From assembly GCF_020178975.1 (NCBI RefSeq), contig NZ_JAHXBU010000007.1, forward strand, positions 1-64,000: 64,000 bases of DNA. Direction: 5' to 3'. A program made the position numbers and the translations under genes. The notes beneath the pieces are model-generated. The model worked only from the letters and a program-made list of their open reading frames with translations, had not been told where the DNA came from and ran no database searches. Shown in pieces: positions 1 to 7,275 of this stretch. Within the stretch, counting starts at the first letter, position 1, and every line of letters begins with the position of its first letter. Source of the DNA: Cesiribacter sp. SM1 (lineage in GTDB: Bacteria > Bacteroidota > Bacteroidia > Cytophagales > Cyclobacteriaceae).

Positions 1-126
1 AGACACTTTTTTGACCTGCTTAAAAAACACAGGTGTTCACTTTGCCCGGAATAAGGTGTTCACTTTCGACGGAACGCTATGTCCAGTTTCACCGGAATAC
101 TATGTTCACTTTGGAGCGGAATATCC
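1..126. mobile_element. Terminal repeats of an IS21-family-like element (partial)
   Basis: Four imperfect direct copies of a unit built like TGTTCACTTT-n-CCGGAAT follow each other at about 33-52, 57-75, 80-98 and 103-123. Serial terminal repeats of this kind are typical of IS21-family ends in Bacteroidota. The istA/istB genes would lie left of the window, so only the end is visible. One frame stays open from base 2 to the stop at 176-178 and runs through the repeats, which I take as chance or as a disrupted gene tail. The family call rests on remembered end sequences, not on a search. Confidence 0.5.
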
Positions 127-697
127 AAATCAGATGATAAAAGAAGTAGCTGAATCAAATCAGTGGAAAAAATACTGACATCAAAAAAATAAAGTATACG
201 TGCGCCAATCTCAAAAAACAGTAACGGCTGGATTATCGGTGCATTATATTTTAGTGCTAATTGCTACTTTAACCAAAGTTTACAGTGAGCTGTAGATTTA
301 CCTCATTTGCTGGTGCTTTATTTGACGTTGAGATTAATTTGATATATGGAGTAGTCCACAGTTCATGGAGAAAATGGAAGTCTCATCGTAATTTCATTTG
401 AGGAGGTTTATGGGTGTGGTTTATCCAGCCAAGGGTCAATAAAGTTGTAAGAGAACAAGTTCTTGTACAGGAATAGCTATTCTACCGAGGCTGTAATCTA
501 AACTGTGTCAAAGGATGAAAAATAGAATACCTTTAACACAGTTACAATGGAAGATAAAGACAGATTAGATCTGGAGAAGATCAAGAAGCAGTTTCTGGAA
601 GAGTTCAGAAGCGGTAAGCCAACATTTGGCAAAGATGGCGCCTTGGCACCCATACTGAAGCATTTTTTAGAATCTGCCCTGGACGCAGAGATGGATC

Positions 698-713
698 GCG
701 GCGGCGAACCGTC
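698..713 (+). repeat. GC-rich micro-insertion 1 in the IS256 transposase
   Basis: GCGGCGGCGAACCGTC sits between the Asp codon at 694-696 and the His codon at 716-718. In that place 19 nt replace what should be one codon, so the excess is 16 nt. The exact ends can slide by a few bases. Confidence 0.55.
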
Positions 714-1026
714 TTCATTTAGATGAAGAGGAGCGTTCAAAAGGCAACAGGCGTAATGGCAAGGTGAGCAAGAAGCTCAGAACCTCAGACGGAATCATAG
801 AGATAGAGAGCTCCAGAGACCGTTCTAAGCATTTTGAGCCACAGATCGTAAAGAAGCGGGAGACGATCCTGGCTGAGAACCTAGAGCCCAGAATATTGAG
901 CATGTATGGCCTTGGGATGAGCTTCAGGGATATCTCTTCGCATCTAAAAGAGATGTACGATATGGATATCTCCCATGATGCCTTGAGTGCTCTCACAGAG
1001 AAGATCATTCCCAAAGTAAAAGAGTG

Positions 1027-1042
1027 TGGTTCCCCGCCGGGA
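1027..1042 (-). repeat. GC-rich micro-insertion 2 in the IS256 transposase, inverted
   Basis: Between the codons for VKE and QSRPL there are 18 nt, where homologues (from memory, VKEWQSRPL) have one codon. On the minus strand the segment 1028-1038 reads GGCGGGGAACC, 10 of 11 identical to GGCGGCGAACC of micro-insertion 1. It keeps the frame and adds five residues. Confidence 0.45.
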
Positions 1043-1636
1043 CAATCAAGGCCTTTAGATCCTCTCTGGTGCATCGTTTGGCTAGATGCTATGCACTATA
1101 AAGTAAGAGAGGAAGGCCGCACCGTATCAAAGGCGGTATATAATATTCTGGGAGTTAACAGGCATGGGCACAAAGAGCTTCTAGGGGTTTATGTTTCGGA
1201 AAGAGAGGGGGCAAACTTCTGGCTTAGCGTGTTAACAGATCTCCAGCACAGGGGTGTAAAGGATATGCTTATTTCCTGCATAGATAATCTGAAAGGTTTT
1301 GCCGAGGCTATCAATAGCATTTTTCCTGCCACTGAAGTTCAGAGCTGTATTGTACATTAGATCAGAAACAGCTTAAAGTATGTAGCGTCGAAGGATCAGA
1401 AGGAGTTCATCAAGGATCTCAAGCTGGTCTACAGAGCAGAGAGCAAGGAACTAGCTGAGCTACGCCTGGAGGAGTTAGAAGGAAAATGGGGCAAGAAGTA
1501 CCCTAAGGTGCTGGAATCCTGGCAGCGCAACTGGGAGAAGCTCAGTACCTATTTCAAATATTCCGAGCAGATCAGAAAGCTGATTTACACGACAAATACC
1601 ATAGAGGGCTATCATCGGCAAGTGAGGAAAGTAACC

Positions 1637-1652
1637 GCAGCGGCGGACCGTG
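1637..1652 (+). repeat. GC-rich micro-insertion 3 in the IS256 transposase
   Basis: GCAGCGGCGGACCGTG separates RKVT from KTKGAF. Deleting exactly these 16 nt restores the conserved family block. It matches micro-insertion 1 at 13 of 16 positions. Confidence 0.6.
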
Positions 1653-1904
1653 AAAACCAAAGGTGCTTTTCCTTCAGATATGGCCCTATTAAAGCTCATT
1701 TACCTCTCCCAGGAGAACATCGGTAAAAAATGGGTGATGCCCCTGAGCAACTGGGGCCAGACGGTACAGCAGCTCTCCATTTGGTTTGGTGACAGAATGC
1801 CATTAGATTTAAAATGAAAATTCCCCATGCCTATAGCTAATGCTATACCAGAGGGAAAAAGAAATGACACAGTTTAAATTACACTCCTTTGCTGAACTGT
1901 GTCA

Positions 1905-2829
1905 CTTGGGCTATAAATTCGCCGAATTTTCTGTAAACATTTATAACTCAGATCCTGCGAATGGGCAAGGGGCTTCGGATCACCTTCCAGCATTTTTTTA
2001 GTGCCCCTGACATAGAGACAGCTCTTCCATGACAGAGCCAACTCTCCAGAATACTTGTACTGCTTCAAAAACTCCGCATTCAAAAAATTTTCCTTATTGA
2101 TATATCTACAACCTCATTGTCTATTAGCGACGATAAAGGTAATTGAGGTTTTGCGAGATCTAGAAAACGCTAACATTATCAGGAGCTGGGTCAGGAGATA
2201 CAAGATTAGTTTAGCCCTGAGATGACAGCGATGCCATCAACTTTCAAGTTAACGTTGTGGTCATCATCGCCTTGCCAGAATAGAGAGAAGAATACCTGTT
2301 ATACAAACTCCTAAGTATCTTTGTGTATCTGATCGAAGAGCTTGAAGAACGTTGTGGTTAACGTAGAAGATGTTGTCGAAGCGATTGGCGAAATACTTCC
2401 CGAGGTTCCAGAAGCTCATTACTAGGTTGCCGAGGAATTAAACTCATTTATTGTCAATGTTTTAGGTAGTCTTATGCTGGTTTTGCATCAGAAACCCTTC
2501 ATTACAGGCATAAACAAAGATTTCTAGAATAACAACATATACGTACGAGCTACTTTACCTAAAATCATACCAAACTTATGCACTCCCCGTTGTGCATAAA
2601 AACTGAAAAAAAATTTTCAATTATAAGTAGCTGAATATCAGACAGAAATATTTCAATATGTGCGCTTTTCTTGGAAAAATACTTTTCGAACTTATATACC
2701 ATTAACCTGCTGTTAATTAGTGCGTTACATTAGTATAGTTGAAACTTTACTTCAGATATAGGGGGTTTGAAAAGCGGTTTAGGTTCTTGATATTTGTATC
2801 ACACAATAAGACACATATCAATTACACCA
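1905..2829. other. Gene-poor decayed segment
   Basis: No intact gene is supported here. On the minus strand a frame ending at 2206-2208 reads FWQGDDDHNVNLKVDGIAVI near its C terminus. Further upstream it is broken by two in-frame stops (about 2300-2320), as in a decaying gene. I do not recognise the family. A short minus-strand open frame (1874-2083) begins beside the IS end and has no recognisable motif. Confidence 0.4.
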
Positions 2830-3327
2830 ATGACTACAGAGAAGAATATTCTGGGGCTGGTATACGATTGCCTAAACTGGAAGCCAAAAGACAGGCTTAT
2901 ACTAGTATGGTTCATCCTTTCTACCCTTCTTTCCTATGTTGCTTGTGAGTTGCTGCAAGGGAAGACAACATTAACCCCGACCGACATAAACACTTGGTTT
3001 TATCCTTTCCTTGTTATGCTATTCTGTATCTGTTATACAGGGTCGATCTTTCATAGCCAAATCTACAGGAACGACATCAGATGTCAAGTACATCATCTAT
3101 CATCATTCTTCTTTACTGGTATCATTGTAACTGTACTAATAGCAGGATATGTCATCATTAACTTCATTTATTTTGCCCCGCTACAATGGCAAGAGGTAGT
3201 ATTAGGTGTTTTGTTCTTTCCGTGGCTAGCAATGTTCTTCATTTCGTGGTTTAAGTCATTTAATATAGCTACAGAAACAGAAGTTATAAAGAAGGTTTAT
3301 CGTAATCCTAAAAGGGGTAGACGATGA
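2830..3327 (+). CDS. Hypothetical inner-membrane protein
   Basis: Unrecognised family. About 165 residues from the ATG at 2830; an upstream in-frame ATG at 2794 would add 12 residues that do not look like an N terminus. Four hydrophobic stretches are visible (about residues 25-45, 60-78, 92-115 and 122-142), each long enough to cross a membrane, and the C terminus is basic (KKVYRNPKRGRR). The stop overlaps the start of the next small gene as ATGA, which indicates translational coupling and a shared function. The pair sits alone in the decayed island and is AT-rich compared with the core genes, so it was probably acquired horizontally. No function is proposed. Confidence 0.6.
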   Translation: MTTEKNILGLVYDCLNWKPKDRLILVWFILSTLLSYVACELLQGKTTLTPTDINTWFYPFLVMLFCICYTGSIFHSQIYRNDIRCQVHHLSSFFFTGIIVTVLIAGYVIINFIYFAPLQWQEVVLGVLFFPWLAMFFISWFKSFNIATETEVIKKVYRNPKRGRR

Positions 3328-3479
3328 AGAAACTTCTACGCAACTTCTTTCACTTGTTTTTCCCGCCTGAATCAGGTGACTATAATGAGCCCTTCCAGTC
3401 TGAAGATGCTGTCATCGTCGTCTTAGGGGCAGCATTACTGATACTGATGTTAATCCTGTTTGGTGACTACCTAGCATAG
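3324..3479 (+). CDS. Small single-pass membrane protein, 51 residues
   Basis: The ATG at 3324 overlaps the stop of the preceding gene by four bases (ATGA), and the frame runs to the TAG at 3477-3479. The N terminus is basic and aromatic (MKKLLRNFFHLFF), followed by an acidic linker (residues 17-28) and one hydrophobic helix at residues 29-47 ending in GDYLA. The coupling to the upstream membrane protein suggests a two-subunit membrane device or a toxin/antidote-like pair, but this is only inference. Length is the main reason for doubt. Confidence 0.5.
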   Translation: MKKLLRNFFHLFFPPESGDYNEPFQSEDAVIVVLGAALLILMLILFGDYLA

Positions 3480-3906
3480 AAAAAGAAAGGGGGCTTTCGT
3501 ACCCTTATAGTTTAAAAAAACAAGTCCTTTCGGTTTGGAAGCGACCGTCAAGAGTTATACCTCTTGAGATATATGCTACAAAAAATCATTGTTGTCGAGG
3601 GATTTCTGTTTATAAGAGGGCTTCTTCAGCCATAAGAGAGGAGATGAGTTTAATATATTTATATAAATACCTATTATCTCTTAATATTCTTTGACACACT
3701 AGGATTTTTTGGGTTCGTCTTAAGAGCTTAAAAATTGTGTCATTACAAGCATCTGAAAATGTTTGTAAGTGTCAACAGGAGTGTAAAATGGGTCAATACA
3801 AGCATGTGAGCATATTTGTAGAAATATTAATTTATTTGGATATCTTCTGAAATTGCACTTTGGACATATCAATTCTTTGACACGCCACCTTTGACACAAA
3901 ATAAAA
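3480..3906. other. Intergenic segment with repeated palindromes
   Basis: No gene seen. Two similar imperfect palindromes, TTACAAGCAT-n6-ATGTTTGTAA (3743-3768) and TACAAGCAT-n6-ATATTTGTA (3797-3820), lie 54 bp apart. TTTGACAC occurs at 3690-3697, 3876-3883 and 3890-3897. The arrangement resembles operator or iteron sites. Confidence 0.4.
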
Positions 3907-4178
3907 AACATGAATCATCCCGAATTTTTAAGGAGCTAGCATTCCTAATAGAAGTGGCCTCTGGAGATTTCCAGAGGCCACTTCTATTAGCAGTACAGTC
4001 TTTGCGAACGCAGCGAAGCAGAGTGTGGCAATCTGGCTTCTATGCGCGTAGATGCCAGATTGCTTCGTCGTGCCTCCTCGCAAAAACTAGTACCTTTAAG
4101 CAAAAACAGCCTTGGAAAAGTATCCAAGGCTGTTTTTGCTTATTTTTTCCCAAATCAAAATTTGGGATGATTCATGTT
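3907..4178. repeat. Nested palindromic element with two 20-bp perfect stems
   Basis: Outer arms AACATGAATCATCCC (3907-3921) and GGGATGATTCATGTT (4164-4178) are perfect inverted copies. Inside lie a perfect 20-bp hairpin (3945-3964 with 3971-3990, 6-nt loop), a REP-like palindrome (about 4001-4084) and another perfect 20-bp hairpin (4097-4116 with 4123-4142, 6-nt loop). No coding frame of note. It looks like a miniature inverted-repeat element or compound terminator block directly beside the tRNA-Arg gene. Confidence 0.7.
4001..4084. repeat. REP-like palindrome
   Basis: TTTGCGA at the left and CGCAAA at the right enclose GCAATCTGGC-n-GCCAGATTGC, with GCGAAGCA and TGCTTCG further out. This matches the widespread bacterial REP-like sequence whose right half reads CAGATTGCTTCGTCGTGCCT, usually spread by RAYT-type (Y1) transposases. 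No such transposase is in the window. Confidence 0.65.
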
Positions 4179-4182
4179 TCAG

Positions 4183-4254
4183 TGCGCCCGAAGGGATTCG
4201 AACCCCTATCTTCAGAACCGGAATCTGAAATTCTATCCATTGAACTACGGGCGC
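4183..4254 (-). tRNA. tRNA-Arg (anticodon CCG)
   Basis: The minus strand folds into a full cloverleaf of 72 nt. The 7-bp acceptor stem is GCGCCCG/CGGGCGC with discriminator A; the anticodon stem TCAGA/TCTGA holds loop TTCCGGT (anticodon CCG); the T-loop is TTCGAAT. No CCA is encoded, as with the other tRNAs here. Its 3' end faces the decayed accessory region 1-4180, the usual orientation for integration at a tRNA 3' end. Confidence 0.95.
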
Positions 4255-4447
4255 AGTTTAAGAACGGTAGCGCAAAAGTAGCGGTATTTCTTACAAAACG
4301 AAAATCCAGAGCATTAAAAAGAATTGCATAAAAGGTTTTAACGCTTGAGGTATAGTGCAGTTATAGCTAAATCTTGTGAAAACATTTTTTCATCCGGCAG
4401 ATTGTTAAAGTAAAGTTGTTGAGTTGTAAATATAAAACAGTAAACAT

Positions 4448-4891
4448 ATGCAATCTAAAAACCTTGATATCCAATACACCGCTACAGCCACCTCTACAGG
4501 AGGCAGGCATGGCAATGTTAAAACTTCCGATGGCTCCATTGATTTAAGCACCACAGAGCCTAAAGAACTGGGAGGCGATGGTGAAGGAGGAAAAACCAAT
4601 CCTGAACAGTTGTTTGCTGCCGGTTATGCGGCTTGTTTTAGCAGTGCCGCTAAACTTGCTGCTGAAACTATGAACCTGAAGGTTAATCCTGATGACATGA
4701 AAGTTACCTGCCATGTGTCTTTGGGTAAAGAAAAGCAGGATACTGGTTTGGGGCTGGCTGTAAAAATGGAGCTGGATGTAAAAGGCCTGGAGCAGCAGGA
4801 TAAGGAGCGGCTGCTGAAAAAGGCAAATGAACTGTGCCCCTACAGTAAAGCCATCAAAGGGAATGTTGAAGTTGAGCTGATGACGAAATAA
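4448..4891 (+). CDS. ohr: Organic hydroperoxide resistance protein (Ohr/OsmC family)
   Basis: Cytosolic peroxidase that reduces organic and lipid hydroperoxides with a reactive Cys pair, usually recharged by lipoylated proteins. The 147 residues match the family length. The two catalytic cysteines are visible, Cys63 in AAGYAACFSSA and Cys130 in ELCPYSKA; the CPYSKA form points to Ohr rather than OsmC. Arg20 in the GGRHG turn and Glu53 are the expected supporting residues. The gene stands alone downstream of tRNA-Arg and ends at a hairpin shared with the convergent VOC gene. No OhrR regulator is next to it. Confidence 0.92.
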   Translation: MQSKNLDIQYTATATSTGGRHGNVKTSDGSIDLSTTEPKELGGDGEGGKTNPEQLFAAGYAACFSSAAKLAAETMNLKVNPDDMKVTCHVSLGKEKQDTGLGLAVKMELDVKGLEQQDKERLLKKANELCPYSKAIKGNVEVELMTK

Positions 4892-4913
4892 AAGAGCTTT
4901 AGCAAAAGAGCAG

Positions 4914-4940
4914 GAGCTGCCCCAAAAGGCAGCTCTTTTT
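4914..4940. terminator. Terminator between ohr and the VOC gene
   Basis: GAGCTGCC (4914-4921) pairs with GGCAGCTC (4928-4935) and is followed by TTTTT on the plus strand. Confidence 0.8.
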
Positions 4941-4956
4941 ACTGCTTATGACTGGC

Positions 4957-5349
4957 TTAATCCTGTGAGTGAAGGGCCAGCCGGTTGCCTTCAGAATCAT
5001 AAAATAAGGCCATATGCCCAATTTCTTTTGCAATGAAGGTTTTGGGCTGAATAATGCGGCCGCCAGCTTCTTCCACCCGCGCAAGTTCATTGGACAGATC
5101 GCCGGAAGGGGAGGTAAAGTAGATTAATACTCCATCTTTGCTGCTGGGGCTGTAATGCTCCGGGTGCCTGACCAGAGAACCAGATGCACCAATCCAGTTT
5201 TCATCGGATGGAAACCATGCCATGTCCAGCGGGCCCATTGGTTTTCTGATCAGCTTCAGCAAAAACATGGTTTCGTAAAAACGGATAGCCCTCTCCATGT
5301 TTAAAACAGGAATTTCAAACCAGCCTACCATGTTTTGTTTTAAGCGCAT
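4957..5349 (-). CDS. VOC-family (glyoxalase/bleomycin-resistance fold) protein
   Basis: Small protein of 130 residues with a beta-alpha-beta-beta-beta pattern in both halves: FEIPVLNMERAIRFYETMF at the N terminus and GHMALFYDSEGNRLALHS at the C terminus. This identifies the vicinal-oxygen-chelate superfamily, in which dimers build a metal site for lyase, isomerase or dioxygenase chemistry or bind drugs. The substrate cannot be read from the sequence. An internal ATG at 5331 (MVGWFEIP) fits the domain start equally well. The gene converges on ohr, and both could serve detoxification, though this is only suggested by position. Confidence 0.85.
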   Translation of the reverse strand: MRLKQNMVGWFEIPVLNMERAIRFYETMFLLKLIRKPMGPLDMAWFPSDENWIGASGSLVRHPEHYSPSSKDGVLIYFTSPSGDLSNELARVEEAGGRIIQPKTFIAKEIGHMALFYDSEGNRLALHSQD

Positions 5350-5604
5350 GGGTCAATAGGGTTTTAGATCATTAAGTTGAGCAGGATAACCTGCCTTGAA
5401 AGAGGTACCTGCGATTAATATTAATTAATTTCAGCTTTACATCAAGCAGCCGTCTTCAAAAAATCTGTTTCAGAATTGACAGCTGCAAAGGTATTCTGGT
5501 ATGCCTGTGAATTAGTTTCAGGCTGGCTGCTGTTAAAGATAATGCCCTTCGCCAGAATAGGCAAAGGGCACTTCTGTGGTTTATATGCGGGGGTTAAAAG
5601 CAGT
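5350..5604. terminator. Intergenic region with the terminator of the NhaD gene
   Basis: No gene seen. GCCCTTCGCC (5544-5553) and GGCAAAGGGC (5560-5569) form an imperfect hairpin that would end minus-strand transcription from the antiporter gene. Confidence 0.5.
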
Positions 5605-6915
5605 TTAGTTTTGCAGGAGCATTTGCATAAAATTGCCCTGATAGGCAACTACCTGTTGCTGCAATAAAAACACTAGGGCTCCGGCTATGTACCCAATCAG
5701 GGCCAGGGCGCTTATTTTTTTCAGGTACCAGAAGAAGTTTATTTTCTCCATGCCCATTACAGCAACACCTGCAGCAGAGCCAATGATGAGAACGCTGCCT
5801 CCTGTACCGGCACAATATGCCAGGAACTCCCAGAAGGCATGGTCGGCAGGATATTGCAGGTGGTACATGCGCATCATGGCAGCTACCAGCGGAACGTTAT
5901 CAACAATAGCAGAGAGCAGCCCGATCAGGAAGTTGATGGCATAGAAGTTACCTACCTCCTGGTCCAGAAAATCTGCCATCAGGGTAAGCTGGCCCGCAGA
6001 CTGCATGGCACCAATGCTTAGCAGAATACCCAGGAAGAAAAGCACTGTGGCAGAGTCTACCTTTTTCAGGGCTGTCAGCACCGAGAATTTGTTTTTCTGT
6101 TCTTCTTCCTTTTTATGGTGCACCAGTTCTATCACAACCCACAGCACACCTAAGCCTAGCAGCACGCCCATATAAGGAGGCAGGTGGGTGAGGTACTTAA
6201 ATACAGGTACAAACACCAGCGCCAATACACCCAGTGTTAGTACCAGCTTGCGTTCAAAGGGAGTAGAATCCAGCTTGCGGGTATGGCTTTCATCCAGCTG
6301 ACGGTCTATGTTTCCTTTGGTTTTATAGCTAAGGTACAGCAGCGGGAAAAGCAGGCAGGCAAGGCTCGGCAAGAAGAGCTTCTGAACAATGTTTTCAGTG
6401 GTTACCTGGCCGCCAATCCAGAGCATGGTGGTAGTTACGTCACCAATAGGGGTAAAGGCTCCACCGGCATTTGCGGCAATTACCACAAGGCCTGCATAAA
6501 ACATGCGCTCAGATTTGTTGGGCACCAGCTTGCGTAACAGCGATACCAGTACAATAGTGGTGGTGAGGTTATCCAGGATGCCGGAGAGTACAAAAGCCAG
6601 CAAACCCAGTATCCAGATCAGCTTGCGGGAGCTGGTGGTTTTAATGCGGCTTACAATAACTTCAAATCCATCGTGCAGGTCAATGATCTCCACAATGGTC
6701 ATGGCTCCCAGTAAAAAGAAGAGAATGGCAGCAATTTCACTTAGGTGGTGTGTAAGCTGCTCACTTACCAGGTGTGTGTCGGCTATTTGGGTGGCGTAAA
6801 CTGTCCAGCACAAAACACCAATCAGCAAAGCAGTTGCTGCTTTGTTGATATGAAAAGCATGCTCGAGGGTGATAAACAGGTACCCGATTACGAAGATGGC
6901 TACTATCCAGATCAT
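5605..6915 (-). CDS. nhaD: NhaD-type sodium:proton antiporter
   Basis: Inner-membrane transporter of the ion-transporter (IT) superfamily, 436 residues with about eleven to twelve hydrophobic helices. Features typical of NhaD are GILDNLTTTIVLVSLLRKLV (near residues 112-131), AANAGGAFTPIGDVTTTMLW (near 147-166) and a second inverted half with SAIVDNVPLVAAMMRM followed by a GTGGSVLIIGSAAG turn. The paired NLTTT and DNVPLVAA segments are the expected broken-helix ion-binding regions. It exports sodium (or lithium) in exchange for protons, giving salt and alkali tolerance. It is a single-gene unit with its own downstream hairpin. Confidence 0.9.
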   Translation of the reverse strand: MIWIVAIFVIGYLFITLEHAFHINKAATALLIGVLCWTVYATQIADTHLVSEQLTHHLSEIAAILFFLLGAMTIVEIIDLHDGFEVIVSRIKTTSSRKLIWILGLLAFVLSGILDNLTTTIVLVSLLRKLVPNKSERMFYAGLVVIAANAGGAFTPIGDVTTTMLWIGGQVTTENIVQKLFLPSLACLLFPLLYLSYKTKGNIDRQLDESHTRKLDSTPFERKLVLTLGVLALVFVPVFKYLTHLPPYMGVLLGLGVLWVVIELVHHKKEEEQKNKFSVLTALKKVDSATVLFFLGILLSIGAMQSAGQLTLMADFLDQEVGNFYAINFLIGLLSAIVDNVPLVAAMMRMYHLQYPADHAFWEFLAYCAGTGGSVLIIGSAAGVAVMGMEKINFFWYLKKISALALIGYIAGALVFLLQQQVVAYQGNFMQMLLQN

Positions 6916-7275
6916 ATACCAGAGGAATGATTAAGCAGTAGTAAAACTACATTCAGTTTCTCTACCAGTAATGTTAATCTGCAGCAGGATATGACCTCTA
7001 GCAATCAGCGGGTTAGGCTTTTAAATATTGCTTGTTTTTGTTTAAAACAGGGTGATGTACTATATAGAATACCAACAGCTCTTTTTTCTTACGCAATGCC
7101 ATTAAAAAATTATTAATCAGTGCATAAGGGCTGATGGGTGAATAGTACTTTTTCGGTACAATTCTAGATTGGCAGAGAAGAGTTAACTTGCATGCAGTAC
7201 CTGTTAGGCACATAAAAAAGAGGCATTGGGTTTCAGTCAATGCCTCCTGTCTGTCAATAATTTAGAAACAGCAGA
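6916..7275. other. Intergenic region upstream of nhaD
   Basis: No gene supported. The segment must hold the nhaD promoter (minus strand). Its right part holds the terminator of the dehydrogenase gene. Confidence 0.5.
7220..7246 (-). terminator. Terminator of the YqhD-type dehydrogenase gene
   Basis: GAGGCATTG (7220-7228) pairs with CAATGCCTC (7238-7246); read on the minus strand it is followed by a run of T. Confidence 0.8.

Larger units (their letters stand above)
547..1817 (+). pseudogene. IS256-family (Mutator-type) transposase, multiply broken
   Basis: Pieces of an approximately 400-residue DDE transposase are present in order. The first Asp lies in WLDAMHYKVRE, the second in SCIDNLKGF and the Glu in TTNTIEGYHRQVRKVT, and the C terminus ends at the TGA at 1815-1817. 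Four lesions are visible: a 16-nt frame-shifting insertion near 697-715, a 15-nt in-frame insertion within 1025-1042, a TAG at 1358-1360 where the family has Gln in CIVHQIRNS, and a 16-nt frame-shifting insertion at 1637-1652. Removing the two 16-mers restores the conserved blocks (for example RKVT then KTKGAF). The three insertions resemble one another. Confidence 0.9.
499..1876 (+). mobile_element. IS256-family insertion sequence, inactivated
   Basis: A 12-bp perfect inverted terminal repeat, TAAACTGTGTCA (499-510) and TGACACAGTTTA (1865-1876), encloses one transposase reading frame that nearly fills the element. No convincing 8-9 bp target duplication is visible outside these positions. 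Each end also carries a second inverted copy of the repeat (536-543 and 1895-1904), so each end can form a hairpin and the true right boundary could be 1904 instead of 1876. The transposase is broken, so the copy cannot move by itself. Confidence 0.75.

Noticed and set aside
2-178. Frame open from the left edge through the IS21-type repeats to a TGA at 176-178
   Set aside because: Most of it translates the terminal repeats of an insertion sequence; no protein motif, and no gene start is in the window.
1874-2083. 69-residue minus-strand frame beside the IS256 right end
   Set aside because: No recognisable motif and no ribosome-binding or promoter signal; sits in decayed sequence.
4183-4254. 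Direct copy of the tRNA-Arg 3' end inside the island as an att site
   Set aside because: Read 1-4180 for GCGCCCGAAGGGATT-like sequence and found none; the repeat, if any, is outside the window.
3720-4331. Open frames over the palindromes and across tRNA-Arg
   Set aside because: They translate inverted repeats and a tRNA gene; not coding.
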